Source of the DNA: Saccharothrix sp. HUAS TT1
GTDB taxonomy: Bacteria; Actinomycetota; Actinomycetes; Mycobacteriales; Pseudonocardiaceae
Direction of reading: 5' to 3'
NCBI RefSeq assembly: GCF_040744945.1
Contig: NZ_CP160453.1
Coordinates: forward strand, 7,254,001-7,318,000
Length of the DNA stretch: 64,000 bases
In this document: positions 1 through 9,438 of the stretch, piece after piece
How the letters are laid out: each line of letters begins with the position of its first letter
Position numbering within the stretch: the first letter of the stretch is position 1
Made by a program: the position numbers and the translations under genes
Notes under the pieces: generated by a model
Databases searched by the model: none
The model's input: only the letters and a program-made list of their open reading frames with translations
Told to the model about the DNA's origin: nothing

Positions 1-347
1 CCGAGCAGCCAACAGGTCACGGCCACCACGAGGCCGGTCGCCAGCAGCACGAGCCCCTTCACCAAGAGGTTCTGCCGCTTCAGCCACTCCACCCACGCGT
101 CGTAGTAGCGCTTGGCGAACTTGAGCACGCGGCCGGCCCACTCGAACTCGGTGGCCAGGATCGCCAGACCGGCGAACACGACGAGCCAGCCCGGCCCGGG
201 GTAAGGGATCATGAGCACGCCCGCCACCAGCACCAACCCGCCGACCACACCGACACCGATGCGGTACGTCATGTTCATCGCCGGGTTGCGACGGAACCGC
301 GGCCGGTGATCTGCGCCCCTGGTGTCCTCGCGCTGCTCGGTACTCAT
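1..347 (-). CDS. PGPGW-type small membrane protein (partial)
   Basis: The reading frame starts at an ATG at 347 and runs off the left edge, so the C-terminus is missing. The N-terminus is polar and Arg-rich. It is followed by two hydrophobic stretches around a P-Y-P-G-P-G-W motif, then a basic segment ending in K-R-Y-Y-D-A-W-V-E-W, then a further membrane segment. This is the layout of the actinobacterial TIGR02611/PGPGW transmembrane family, whose function is not established. Family membership is seen from the motif; no role is inferred. It reads away from the sigma/anti-sigma operon's end, on the same strand. Confidence 0.8.
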   Translation of the reverse strand, partial: MSTEQREDTRGADHRPRFRRNPAMNMTYRIGVGVVGGLVLVAGVLMIPYPGPGWLVVFAGLAILATEFEWAGRVLKFAKRYYDAWVEWLKRQNLLVKGLVLLATGLVVAVTCWLL

Positions 348-372
348 GCCCTCATCATCGCTCATTCGCAAC

Positions 373-1155
373 TCACGCGGGGCTCACCTGGCCAAATGCC
401 AGTACGGTGGACGGCTTCGCCGGCGCGGCACGACCGGGTTCCAGCGAGATCCCGAAGCCTTGGTGCGCGTGCGCGTCCGGCGACCACGTGAGCAAGCGCA
501 CATCGGACCCGTCCGCCGCGACGTCGAACGTGGCCAGCGCCACGGGTTCCTGCGTGCTGGTCCCCCACACCACGTAGACCTGGCTCGCCGCGTCGTTGGA
601 CGGCAGCTCCACCGGCACGATCGCGGCGGAGTCGGCGCCGGACAGCAGCACGGCCAGGGGGTCGCCCGACGTCGTCCGCAGCACGGCCCGGTCCGCGTCC
701 GGGTCGGCGACGACCCGCAACGCGCGTTCCAACTGCTCGGCCCGCACCTCCTGCTGCGCGACCTGGTCGCTCAACCGGTCGAACCGCATGCCCGCGATCG
801 TGATCCCGGTCACGATGATCAGGGCCGCAGCGGCTGCGAGCAGCTTGCGCCCCCACCTCCTGGGCGCCAACGGGATGGGTTCGGCCACGGGCTCCTCGCG
901 AACGGGCAGCTGCGGCGTTTCCTCGATCGCGGCCATCAGGCGAGCGCGCAGCCGCTCCGGCGGATCGTGCTGGTGGACCGCCGCACCCAGCACGGCGGTC
1001 ACCTCCTGCGTGGTGCCGACCGTCTCCCGGCACCGAGCGCACCCCGGCAGGTGGGCGTGCATCCGCGCTTCCTCGTCGGGTTCGAGCGCGTGCATCGCGA
1101 ACCCGACCGCGAGCTCTTCCTGAGGGCACCGCTCGTCCCTCCGCTCCCCGGTCAC
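373..1155 (-). CDS. rskA: RskA-type anti-sigma factor
   Basis: A 260-residue membrane anti-sigma factor that would hold the upstream ECF sigma factor inactive at the membrane. The N-terminal cytoplasmic part has the zinc anti-sigma motif H-x3-C-x2-C (HAHLPGCARC) near residue 40. A single hydrophobic segment rich in Ala/Ile lies near residues 100-120. A C-terminal extracytoplasmic domain typical of RskA follows, with the G-x-Q-P-V/T-like ending seen in the family. I chose the GTG at 1155 because it overlaps the sigma stop codon as GTGA, the usual translational coupling of such pairs. An ATG at 1206 is possible but would overlap the sigma gene by 55 bases. Release normally needs regulated proteolysis, which cannot be seen here. 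Confidence 0.85.
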   Translation of the reverse strand: MTGERRDERCPQEELAVGFAMHALEPDEEARMHAHLPGCARCRETVGTTQEVTAVLGAAVHQHDPPERLRARLMAAIEETPQLPVREEPVAEPIPLAPRRWGRKLLAAAAALIIVTGITIAGMRFDRLSDQVAQQEVRAEQLERALRVVADPDADRAVLRTTSGDPLAVLLSGADSAAIVPVELPSNDAASQVYVVWGTSTQEPVALATFDVAADGSDVRLLTWSPDAHAHQGFGISLEPGRAAPAKPSTVLAFGQVSPA

Positions 1156-1817
1156 CGCTGTGCTCCCGTCGTCCTGCCCGGCGTCTCGCCGGTCTCCCCC
1201 GCCCACGCCGAGCGCAACACCGTGCGCAGCCTGCGGATGGCGGCGAACGTGCGCGACTTCACCGTGCCCAGGGGTATGCCGGTCAACGCCGCGACCTCGA
1301 TCTGCGTGTAGCCGCCCAGGTACGCCAGTGCGATCACCTGCCGCTGGTCCTCGGGCAACCGCCGCAGCGCGTCACGGACCTCGGCGCCGACCACACCGGT
1401 CAACGCGGCCTGATCCGCACCGGCCGCGGGCGGCGCGTCGCGCTCCGACACCTCGTCGGTCAGCGGGACGTTTCGTCTACGCTGGGTTTCCTCCCGGCGC
1501 ACCGCGTCGACCGCGCGGTGGTGCACCACGGTCATCAGCCACGTGCCGAAGCCACCGCGTGAGCGGTCGTAGGCCGCGGGGTTGCGCCAGAGGGCCAGGA
1601 AGGCTTCCTGGACCACGTCCTCGGCCAGCTCGGGGTCGACGCAGATCCGCCGGGCCAGGGAGTACGCGGGTCTCGCGTACCGGTCGTAGAGTTCGCCGAA
1701 CGCCGTGCGGTCGCCAGCCGCCACCCGCGCGACGAGCTCCGCGTCCGTGGCACGCGGGTCGGGCTCGAGCGGCGGCGGGGGTGCGTCAGCCACCAGGAAG
1801 GTCCTCACGTCCAACAT
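1152..1817 (-). CDS. sigK: ECF sigma factor, SigK-like
   Basis: A 221-residue extracytoplasmic-function sigma-70 factor. Region 2 is visible as FGELYDRYARPAYSLARRI followed by the DVVQEAF and FGTWLMTVVHHRAVD segments that bind core and melt the -10. Region 4 carries RLPEDQRQVIALAYLGGYTQ and a helix-turn-helix ending GIPLGTVKSR. The start at 1817 (MLDVRTF) is preferred to an upstream in-frame ATG at 2051, because the extra 78 residues look unlike a sigma factor. The downstream RskA-type gene overlaps its stop by 4 bases, so the two are one operon. The SigK name rests on the RskA partner and general similarity. No target promoter could be assigned. Confidence 0.85.
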   Translation of the reverse strand: MLDVRTFLVADAPPPPLEPDPRATDAELVARVAAGDRTAFGELYDRYARPAYSLARRICVDPELAEDVVQEAFLALWRNPAAYDRSRGGFGTWLMTVVHHRAVDAVRREETQRRRNVPLTDEVSERDAPPAAGADQAALTGVVGAEVRDALRRLPEDQRQVIALAYLGGYTQIEVAALTGIPLGTVKSRTFAAIRRLRTVLRSAWAGETGETPGRTTGAQR

Positions 1818-2036
1818 TCGCGCAACAGCCGGTACCGGGTTCAGGTTAAACCCAGCAAGATGGGAGCAGCCGGGAGCCGGTGGACACGGAACGCATCGAG
1901 GTGGTCGCCCTGTGGAGCGATATAGCCCCAAACGGGTGATAAACCATCTATAGTCGAGCGTTCCTCGCCACATACACGTCACAAGTGGAGAGCTCGGTCG
2001 TTCCATTGGCCGGGAAGGGAGAAGAGGGTAACGACG

Positions 2037-2462
2037 ATGCGCAACGACCACGTGACACTCCGCTCAACAGCGGTCTTCGACCTGCTGGCCCCGAGGACCC
2101 CGGCCGTCCCGGTGCAGGTCGAACTCCGCTACGACACCAAAGATCCCTACGCGGTAGTCGCCGCGTTCCGAACCGGCCGCGCCGGCTGGGTTGAGTGGGT
2201 CTTCGCCCGCGACCTGCTCGCCGACGGCCTGATCGCCGACGCCGGTGACGGCGACGTCCGGATCCGCCCGGCCGCCGACGACCCCGAGGTCGTGGTGATC
2301 GAGCTCAGCTCGCCGTCCGGCCACGCCATGTTCGAGGCCTCGGCCCAGGAGCTCGCCGACTTCCTCGACCGCACGTACGACGTCGTGGTGCCCGGGAACG
2401 AGCACCTGTGGGTCGACGTGGACGAGGCCCTGACCCACCTGATCTCCAACGACCTGACGTAA
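2037..2462 (+). CDS. ssgB: SsgA/SsgB-family sporulation cell-division protein
   Basis: A 141-residue SsgA-like protein (SALP). The diagnostic block LRYDTKDPYAVVAAFRTG is followed by VEWVFARDLLADGL, as in Streptomyces SsgB. A purine-rich ribosome site (GGGAGAAGAGGG) lies about 7 bases before the ATG. SsgB recruits FtsZ to future septum sites in sporulating aerial hyphae, so the gene implies a spore-forming filamentous actinomycete. The ssgB name is by similarity: SsgB is the most widespread family member outside Streptomyces, but another SALP cannot be excluded. It sits between the sigma operon (divergent) and a tRNA cluster. Confidence 0.85.
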   Translation: MRNDHVTLRSTAVFDLLAPRTPAVPVQVELRYDTKDPYAVVAAFRTGRAGWVEWVFARDLLADGLIADAGDGDVRIRPAADDPEVVVIELSSPSGHAMFEASAQELADFLDRTYDVVVPGNEHLWVDVDEALTHLISNDLT

Positions 2463-2606
2463 AAGCGCAGGTGGCGGGCCTGCGGGGCGATCAAGGGACC
2501 CCCGATTTGATCCCGCCGCGGTACATGTAATAAAGTTCCTCTCGCACCGAGGAAGACCGGAACGCCAGCCCCAAAAGGGAAAAGTTCCGCGAAATCCACG
2601 GGGCAC

Positions 2607-2679
2607 GCGGATGTAGCGCAGTTGGTAGCGCATCACCTTGCCAAGGTGAGGGTCGCGAGTTCGAGTCTCGTCATCCGCT
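2607..2679 (+). tRNA. tRNA-Gly (GCC)
   Basis: A cloverleaf can be folded with a 7-bp acceptor stem (GCGGATG pairing with CATCCGC). The anticodon stem-loop is TCACC-TTGCCAA-GGTGA with anticodon GCC, and the T-arm is GCGAG-TTCGAGT-CTCGT. The CCA end is not encoded. First of three clustered tRNA genes. Confidence 0.95.
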
Positions 2680-2736
2680 CGGCAGAGGGCCCTTGGGCTC
2701 AGGTCTGACTCCTGGGTGCTAGCATTCGGGAATCAC

Positions 2737-2808
2737 GGCGGAGTGGCCGAGTGGCTTAGGCAAGGGCCTGCAAAGCCCTGTACACGGGTTCGATTCCCGT
2801 CTCCGCCT
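2737..2808 (+). tRNA. tRNA-Cys (GCA)
   Basis: The acceptor stem is GGCGGAG pairing with CTCCGCC. The anticodon loop CTGCAAA, flanked by GGGC/GCCC, gives anticodon GCA. The T-loop TTCGATT sits on a CGGG/CCCG stem. CCA is not encoded. It lies 57 bases after tRNA-Gly and immediately before tRNA-Val. Confidence 0.95.
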
Positions 2809-2809
2809 C

Positions 2810-2884
<75 letters not shown>

Positions 2885-2889
2885 GGAAT

Positions 2890-3680
2890 ACATGCAGGTC
2901 AGACGGCCCGTAGGCGATCACCGCCTACGGGCCGTTCTGCTGTCGTGGGAGCAAATCGGGAGCAACGATCTTGGCGTGATCGTCGACACCGTATGTGGTC
3001 ACCCCCGCCGGACCCGTGGGAGCGACCAGCGAACGCTCCCACCGACGCTGCAGACCGTCGAGCATCGCGTCCAACATGACCTGCGTCACATGCGGGTAGG
3101 TGCCGCATACTCAGGCCATCCGATGCCCCAGTCGCTGCGTTGGAGGAGGTCTGGCACGCCGTCCTCGATAAGCCTGGTCTTGTGCGTGTGACGTAGGTCA
3201 TGGAAGTACAGCCTGAGGTAGATCGGTGCTCGGCGAGCAGGTCGACCAATACGGCATCCACGGGAAAACCCGCTGCGCCATCGCCCGTACCTGCCACGGC
3301 GAAGCAAGAGGCCGTTCATCGTGATCATCGTGTTGACCCGCAACCGCCAACACGGATTCGCCCCGATCAACCCCTCCTCGACCGCACCGCCCAACATCAT
3401 CGACAACAGGGGCACCACACATCACCCACGGTGTGCTCGGCCAACGGCCAACGGCCACGCAGCCCCTTGACCCATCCCTTCACCTCCATCCGCGAATCTC
3501 CTTCAACGGCACGTCACCGAACCGCGGCAACATGTGGTTGCGCTGGTGGGAGTCATACTTCGCCTACGTCGTCGCGCTTACGTCATGCGTGTCCGCCCAG
3601 GTAGGCACCCACTCCCCCAGCCGGATACCACCCACCGACGGGTCCACGAACGTCCCCGACGCTGATCCGACTCGATGTCC
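2890..3680 (-). pseudogene. Tyrosine recombinase (phage/ICE integrase), degenerate
   Basis: On the minus strand, pieces of an actinobacterial integrase can be read in several frames. From about 3660 there is an N-terminal core-binding part (G-E-W-V-P-T-W-A-D-T followed by A-K-Y-D-S-H and N-H-x-L-P-R-F-G-D-V-P-L-K-E-I). Near 3400 comes LLSMMLGGAVEEGLIGANPC. Near 3200 the catalytic box FHDLRHTHKTRLIEDGVPDL appears, then WPEYAAPTRM near 3100. In-frame stops and frameshifts separate these parts, so no active recombinase is made. The C-terminal end lies next to tRNA-Val, the usual arrangement of tRNA-integrating elements. The exact boundaries are approximate. Confidence 0.8.
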
Positions 3681-3919
3681 CGCCCGAAGCCACCATCGTT
3701 CCTCCGCAGAAGCTCAGTGCGCTCGCCACCGATGAGCGCATCCACCTCTGAACTCCGCCAAAAGGCGCCGCAGGGGACATTCGGGACCGCTCACCGAACA
3801 CTTCAACCAAACGGGCTACGCATCACCGGCGTGTTCTCAGCGGCGGAGGAAGCCGCTCGCGACCTGATCAACGAGTACGAGCCGCCACCCTTCAACGCAG
3901 CTCAGCGGCGGATGTCCGT

Positions 3920-5167
3920 TCAGGCCGGTGGCCGTAGCGGGAAGCCCAGGTCGAGGCCGGCCTCGGTGAGTTCGGCGCGGGCCCGCGGGTGGGCGACGTG
4001 GTCGATGATCTGCTGGGCCTGCTCGCCGGTGTCGTGGCCCCAGATGGCGGCCGCACCCTGTTCGCTGACGAGGTAGCTGTGCTGGAACGAGGTGACCGGG
4101 CCGGCCAGGCGGGGCACCACGGTGGACACGTCGGCCTTCGGGTGCCAGGACGGCAGGGCGACGATCGCCCTACCGCCCGGTGAGTGCAGGGCGCCGACCA
4201 CGAAGTCGGTCTGCCCGCCGAAGCCGGAGTAGATGACGCCGTGCACCCGGCTGGCGTTGGCCTGGGCGTACAGATCGACCTGCAGCGCGCTGTTGATCGA
4301 GATCAAACGCGGCCGGCGGGCGATCAGACCGGGGTCGTTGGTCTTCTCGGTGCGCAGCAGCCGGACCCGGGGGTTGCGGTCCACCCAGGCGTACAGCTCC
4401 GGGCTGCCGAACACGAACGACGCGGTCACCGGGGTGTCCGGGTCGAGCGCGCCTGCCCGTTCCAGGCCGAGCACACCGTCGCTGAACATCTCCGACCACA
4501 CCGCCAGGCCCTGCCGCCCGGTCAGCGCCGCGAGCACCGCGTCAGGAACGGCGCCGATGCCCATTTGCAGGGTCGCGCCTTCCGGGACGAGTGCCGCCAC
4601 CCGCTCGGCGATCACCTGGGACACCTCGCCGGCCGCGCGGGGCACAGGCGAGGTGAGCGGCTCGTCGACCTCGATCGCGTAGTCCACCTCGTCGCAGGGC
4701 ACCACCCCGTCGCCGTGGGTGTAGGGCATCCGCGGGTTGAGCTGGGCGATCACCAGTCCGCCTCGGGACCGGACCGCCTCGATCGCCGCGGGGAGGATGT
4801 TCACCTCCGTGCCCAGCGACACGCACCCGTCCACCGGGGTGGAGGTGTGGATCAGCACGATGTCGGGCGGCAACGCCTGCTGGAGCAGGTGCGGGACCAG
4901 TGACAGCCGGGAGGGGAAGTACCGCAGCGTCCGCTTGCCGCGCATGCCCGGCCCGACGAACGGGGTCTCCAGCACCACACCGGCGCGGTCGGGGATGCCG
5001 GACTGGGCGTTCAGCGCGAACAGGCGGTACTCGTCCACCGCTTTGTCCAGCACGTCCAGCGCGTGATGAGGGGTGGCGTGGTTCCCGCTGACCACCACCC
5101 GCGGACAGGTGGCGACTGCGGGCAGCACGGCGGCCAACTGGGAGTCGGACAAGACACGCATGGGCAA
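3920..5167 (-). CDS. Acetyl-CoA hydrolase/CoA-transferase family protein
   Basis: A 415-residue protein of the acetyl-CoA hydrolase / 4-hydroxybutyrate CoA-transferase family. These enzymes exchange CoA between acyl-CoA and carboxylates through a glutamyl-CoA thioester. The likely catalytic Glu is in AVWSEMFSDG, mid-protein. The C-terminal domain has the family motif YSGFGGQTDFVVGA. Length is usual for the family (about 410-440). The substrate cannot be told from sequence. It lies in the accessory segment between integrase and IS remnants, head-to-tail with the alcohol dehydrogenase 143 bases upstream. A shared acetate/alcohol role is inference only. Confidence 0.85.
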   Translation of the reverse strand: MPMRVLSDSQLAAVLPAVATCPRVVVSGNHATPHHALDVLDKAVDEYRLFALNAQSGIPDRAGVVLETPFVGPGMRGKRTLRYFPSRLSLVPHLLQQALPPDIVLIHTSTPVDGCVSLGTEVNILPAAIEAVRSRGGLVIAQLNPRMPYTHGDGVVPCDEVDYAIEVDEPLTSPVPRAAGEVSQVIAERVAALVPEGATLQMGIGAVPDAVLAALTGRQGLAVWSEMFSDGVLGLERAGALDPDTPVTASFVFGSPELYAWVDRNPRVRLLRTEKTNDPGLIARRPRLISINSALQVDLYAQANASRVHGVIYSGFGGQTDFVVGALHSPGGRAIVALPSWHPKADVSTVVPRLAGPVTSFQHSYLVSEQGAAAIWGHDTGEQAQQIIDHVAHPRARAELTEAGLDLGFPLRPPA

Positions 5168-5310
5168 TGGTCGCCTAACTGGAGCAGTGGCGCGACACGG
5201 CGGTTCCGAGGTCGCGGGTCAGGCAGCCCGGTGCGAGCGGTTCACGACCCTGACCGGTGTATACCTGGGCGACGGGGTCCGGGCTTCGCCGGTTCGCCGG
5301 AAGATGAGTG

Positions 5311-6321
5311 TCAGAACTCGATGACGAGCCTGGCGGGAACCGTGCCGGACAGCACCTGGGCGAAGGCGTCGTTGACGTCGTCGAGCTTGCGGGTCGCGGC
5401 GATCACGTGGGTGCGTCCGGCGGCGTGCAGGGCGAAGACTTCGGTGAGGTCCTGGCGGGTGCCGACGATGGAGCCGATGACGCTGATGCCCTTGAGGACC
5501 AGGTCGAAGACCGGGATGGGCAGGAACCCGTCGGCGGGCAGGCCGACGCAGACCAGGCGACCGCCGCGGCGCAACGAGGCGAACGCCTGCTGGAAGCTCT
5601 TGGGCGAGGCGGCGGTGGCGATGGCGACGTCCGCGCCGCCCAGTTCGTGGATCGCGGCGACCGGGTCGGTGGTGCGGGCGTTGACGGTGTGATCGGCGCG
5701 CAGGTCGCGGGCCAGGGCGAGCTTGTCGTCCTCGACGTCCACGGCGACGGTGAAGCCGCCGGCGATGCGGGCGTACTGCAGGGCGAGGTGCCCCAGGCCG
5801 CCGATGCCGAACACAGCGACCCGCTCGGCAGGCCGCACCGCGGCGACCTTGACCGCCTTGTAGGTCGTCACGCCGGCGCACGTCAGCGGCGCGGCGTCCA
5901 GGCTGGACACGGTGTCGGGCACGGGCACGACGTAGTGGGCGTCGGCGACGGTGTGCTCGGCGTAGCAGCCGTCCACGGAGTAGCCGGTGTTGCGCTGCTG
6001 CTCGCACAGCGTCTCCCAGCCCGACACGCAGTAGGAGCACTCACCGCAGGCGTGCCCCAGCCACGGGATCGCCACGCGCGCCCCGACCAGCGTGCCGCCG
6101 ACCCCGTCACCGACTTCCTCGACGATGCCCACGCCCTCATGGCCGGGCACGAACGGCGGGGTCGGCTTGACCGGCCAGTCGCCGTTGGCAGCGTGGATGT
6201 CGGTGTGGCAGATACCCGACGCCTCCAGCCGCACCAGCACCTGCCCTGCGGCCGGCGCGGGGACCGGCACCTCCCTGACCTCCAGCGGCGCACCCAGCTC
6301 CGTGACAACAGCAGCCCTCAC
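5311..6321 (-). CDS. Zinc-dependent alcohol dehydrogenase (AdhP-like)
   Basis: A 336-residue medium-chain dehydrogenase/reductase. Catalytic zinc ligands are seen as GICHTD (Cys) and PGHEGVG (His-Glu). The structural zinc loop is C-G-E-C-S-Y-C-x7-C. The Rossmann nucleotide-binding motif is GIGGLGHLALQYA near residue 170. Length and motifs match AdhP-type primary alcohol dehydrogenases that oxidise ethanol or other short alcohols with NAD+. The start at 6321 (MRAAVVTE) is the normal N-terminus of the family. A 33-base direct spacer to the next stop is absent, so it may be transcribed alone or with the downstream CoA-transferase gene. Confidence 0.9.
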   Translation of the reverse strand: MRAAVVTELGAPLEVREVPVPAPAAGQVLVRLEASGICHTDIHAANGDWPVKPTPPFVPGHEGVGIVEEVGDGVGGTLVGARVAIPWLGHACGECSYCVSGWETLCEQQRNTGYSVDGCYAEHTVADAHYVVPVPDTVSSLDAAPLTCAGVTTYKAVKVAAVRPAERVAVFGIGGLGHLALQYARIAGGFTVAVDVEDDKLALARDLRADHTVNARTTDPVAAIHELGGADVAIATAASPKSFQQAFASLRRGGRLVCVGLPADGFLPIPVFDLVLKGISVIGSIVGTRQDLTEVFALHAAGRTHVIAATRKLDDVNDAFAQVLSGTVPARLVIEF

Positions 6322-6454
6322 AACGACTCCTCTGCTCGTTGGTCCTGGACCAGTTTTTCCCGGTCACCGCGCGGGGACCGCGGCCCGAGGTCATGACCGG
6401 GCAAGGACTTTCGTCCCGAGTCTCCGGCTTTCCACCACCTGCTGCGTCGGCCTT

Positions 6455-6981
6455 CTAACGGTTGTCGGTGGTCGCGTCGGCCTCGCCGACCGCGGCCCGG
6501 CCTGCTTCGAGGCGGGCGACGGGCACCCGGAACGGTGAACAGGACACGTAGTCGAGGCCGGTCTCGTGGAAGAACCGGATGGACGCGGGGTCGCCGCCGT
6601 GCTCACCGCACACGCCCAGCGCGAGATCCGGGCGGGCGGCGCGGCCTTCCCGCACCGCGATCTCGATCAGCCGGCCGACGCCGTCGCGGTCGATCGTCTC
6701 GAACGGCGACACCTCGAACACGCCCTCGGCCAGGTACACCGGGAAGAACGAGCCTTCGACGTCGTCGCGGGAGAAACCTCACGTCGTCTGCGTCAGGTCG
6801 TTGGTGCCGAAGGAGAAGAACTCGGCGTTGCCGGCGATGCGGCCCGCGGTGAGCGCGGCGCGCGGCAGCTCGATCATCGTGCCGATGCGGTACTCGACGT
6901 CCACACCGACCTCCCAGGCCACGTCGTCGAACGTCTGCCGGGCTCGTGCCGCGACCACCTCCAGCTCCCGCGCGTCACCGA
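6455..6981 (-). pseudogene. ppdK: Pyruvate phosphate dikinase C-terminal fragment
   Basis: The minus strand encodes the PEP-binding C-terminal end of pyruvate, phosphate dikinase. It reads R-I-G-T-M-I-E-L-P-R, then F-F-S-F-G-T-N-D-L-T-Q-T-T, then G-F-S-R-D-D-V-E, then VCGEHGGDP with the catalytic Cys, ending [18 protein letters not shown]. Between T-T and G-F the codon is TGA (6779-6781) where PpdK proteins have Trp, so this is a nonsense change. The fragment is also cut at 6981 by the IS at 6986. The N-terminal two-thirds is nowhere else in the window. It is therefore a broken gene whose disruption involved the IS elements. Confidence 0.85.
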
Positions 6982-8310
6982 CTAGTACTCCAGCCGCACT
7001 TCGTTGTATATGGCATGTCTTCGCTGGTAGTGGGCTTGTTTGGCGCGGTGTTGGTGGCGCCTGCGCCAGTGGGACCAGGCCCAGGTGGTGGCACGCTCGG
7101 GGATGGTGGTGATCAGGTGTGCCAGGAGACGCCTGACCTCGCCGAGGGTGACCGGGATGAGGCCGCTGCCAGGGCTTTTGGGGCGATGGCGGCGGTAACG
7201 GCGAGGTAGGTGTGGGCGAGCATCGCGAGGGTGATGTGGCGGTACCAGGCGTCGTAACGGCGGACCTGGTACTGGTCCAGGCCGACCTCGGTTTTGGCGG
7301 TCTGGAAACAATCCTCGACAGCCCAGCGGGCTCCGGCCACCCGGATCAGGTCGTCGTCGGTGGTTCCCATTGGGGCGCAACACAAGTAATAGGCCAGTTC
7401 GTGCTCACCACGACGGTTCGCGGTCAGGGAGCGGCGGATCAGCAGCCATCGTCGCCACCCGGCAGGTGTGGTGTCGTCGTAGACGGGTAATGAGGCCACC
7501 GCCCAGTCGAACAGACGTGGCCCTTTCGCACCCTGGCCGCAACTGCGGCGCTTCCATGCCGCTTCCGGGGCGTCGGCGGTCAGATGGTCGGCGCGTGTGG
7601 CGCCCGCGGTGGCGGGAATGGTCTGACTGCTCGGCACGGCTACCACATAGGCGATACGTCGATCTTCAAGCCAGGCCCGGAATTTCGAGTCGCCGCCATA
7701 TGCCTCGTCCGCGGTCACCCAACGGGCCGGCAACACCGGCGTCCAACGCCCGGGCCAGCATCGCGCGGGCGAGCACGGGCTTGGTCGCGAACTCCACGGT
7801 GTCGGGCACCGCCGCCTCCCGACACCGCTCCCGGTCGGCGACCCAGGACTTGGGCAGGTACAGCTCCCGGTCGATCAGCGTGCGACCTTTGCCCGTGGTG
7901 TAAGCGAGAAACACGCCCAGTTGGCAGTTCTCGATCCGACCGGCGGTACCGGAGTACTGCCGCTGCACCCCGGCCGACTTGTCGCCCTTCTTCAGGAACC
8001 CGGTCTCGTCCACCACCAGCACGCCATCGCCGTCGGCCAGGTGCTCCACGGCATAGTCGCGGGCGTCGTCGCGGACCCCGTCGACGTCCCATGTCGCGGC
8101 GTTGAGCAACCGCTGCATCCCGTCCGGCGTCGTCTCACCAGCCACTTCGGCCAACGTCCAGCCGTTCTTGCCCGCGATCGGAGCCAACAGACCTCGAACA
8201 TACGCCCGAGCCCGACGCCGCGGCTCCGCCCGCAGAAACCGTCCTGCCACCCGCCCGAACAACTCGTCCAAGCCGCTCACCCAAGCCTGGATGTCCTCAT
8301 CAACCAACAC
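6982..8310 (-). pseudogene. IS701-family transposase, two frameshifts
   Basis: The DDE transposase is readable in three pieces. The piece from 8310 to about 7735 holds [11 protein letters not shown] with the first Asp. The next holds [14 protein letters not shown] (second Asp) and WAVEDCFQTAKTEVGL (Glu), in a +1 frame. The last piece, from about 7150, returns to the first frame and ends EVRLEY. The first break is an extra G within the GTTGCCGG tract near 7737; the second is near 7160. The TAG stop is supplied by the CTAG target site itself. All three acidic residues survive, so the decay is recent, or the frame breaks are suppressed. Confidence 0.85.
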
Positions 8311-8357
8311 AAGATCGACAAGCTACCAGAACATGATCACGAAGTGCGGCTGGAGTA
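6986..8357 (-). mobile_element. IS701-family insertion sequence with CTAG target duplication
   Basis: The element is 1372 bp, bounded by perfect terminal inverted repeats beginning TACTCCAGCCGCACTTCGT. It is flanked on both sides by CTAG (6982-6985 and 8358-8361), fitting the 4-bp YTAR-type target duplication known for IS701 elements. The right CTAG includes the first base of the next IS at 8361. The transposase inside is frameshifted, so the copy is probably immobile without a helper. Confidence 0.88.
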
Positions 8358-8416
8358 CTAGGAGCTGTTTGGGGTTCGGATCTACCGACCCTGTGGTGCG
8401 CTGGTAGAACACGGGT

Positions 8417-9438
8417 GTGGCGCGTTTTGATCTGACCGATGCCGAGTGGGCGTTGATCGAGCCGCATGTGCCGGTGGCGGCCACCGGGCCGTTGCCGCGT
8501 CGGGCGCGGGGGCAGTTCAACGGGATCCTGTGGCGGTGCCGCACCGGGTCGGGTTGGCGTGACGTGCCCGAACGGTACGGGCCCTGGTCCACCGTCTACT
8601 CCCGGTTCAACGCCTGGGCCAAAGCGGGGGTGTTCCAGACCTTGATGGAGGCGCTGATCGCCGAGGCCGCCTCCCGCGGGCAGGTCGGGTTGGAGCTGGT
8701 GAGCGTGGACTCCACGATCGTGCGGGCGCATCACGAATCGGCCGGACTCGCGGTGGCCGGGGAGACCCTCGATGCGTTGGAACAGGCCCTGACCGAGGAA
8801 AAAGGGGCTCCGCTGCCCACACAGCAGAGCGTGCTGCGGGTGATGCGCCGCCGTCCGCGCCTGACGCGTCCGGCGCGGGCACGTCTGCCGGTCGGGACCG
8901 TGCCGCCCTCCGGCGGCGTCGGAAGGCGCGGGCTGAGGCGGCCGGGCTCGGCCGGTCCCGAGGCGGGCTGAGCAGCAAAATCCACACCGCGGTCGACGCC
9001 GCCGGGCTGCCGTTGGCGTTCGTGCTCACACCCGGCCAGGCCGCGGACAGCCCGCGGTTCCGGACCGTGCTGGACCGGATTCGGGTTCCCGGCCCGACCG
9101 GCCGACCCCGCACCCGCCCGGACGCGGTGGCCGCGGACAAGGCGTACTCCTCCAAGACCAACCGGTCCTACCTGCGCCGCCGCCGGATCACCGCCGTGAT
9201 CCCGGAGAAGACCGACCAGCAGGCCAACCGCAAGAAGAAAGGCCCGGCCGGCGGGCGGCCGGTGTCCTTCGATCCCGCGCGCTACAGGCGGCGCAACACC
9301 GTCGAACGCTGCTTCCAGAAGATCAAGACATGGCGCGGCCTGGCCACCCGCTACGACAAAACACCGGAGAGCTACGAGGCCGGGCTGCATCTACGAGGAG
9401 CGATCATGTGGCTGAGAGCCCTGGCTTCAGCCACATGA
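8417..9438 (+). CDS. IS427-group transposase, OrfA/OrfB joined by -1 frameshift
   Basis: The first frame (8417-8971) encodes FDLTDAEWALIEPHVP and the region GILWRCRTGSGWRDVPERYGPW, and ends the N-terminal half with SVDSTIVRAH, the first catalytic Asp. The second frame is in -1 relation, open from about 8799 and ending at 9438. It holds LGRSRGGLSSKIHTAVDAAG, then AADKAYSS (second Asp) and NTVERCFQKIK (catalytic Glu). A slippery A5G4 run at 8799-8807 lies at the overlap, consistent with the programmed -1 frameshifting known for this group. Nothing else is broken, so the transposase is probably functional. Confidence 0.85.
8799..8807 (+). other. Probable -1 frameshift slippery site (A5G4)
   Basis: AAAAAGGGG lies in frame GAA-AAA-GGG of OrfA. 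Slipping back one base gives GAA-AAA-AGG and enters the OrfB frame, which is open from here to 9438. The position and frame relation fit programmed frameshifting in IS427-type elements. Confidence 0.6.

Noticed and set aside
1705..1984. Plus-strand frames overlapping the sigma gene and its upstream region
   Set aside because: They are antisense to the clear ECF sigma gene and show no domain.
3681..3919. Short plus-strand frames between integrase and CoA-transferase
   Set aside because: No family resemblance, no ribosome site, and composition like debris.
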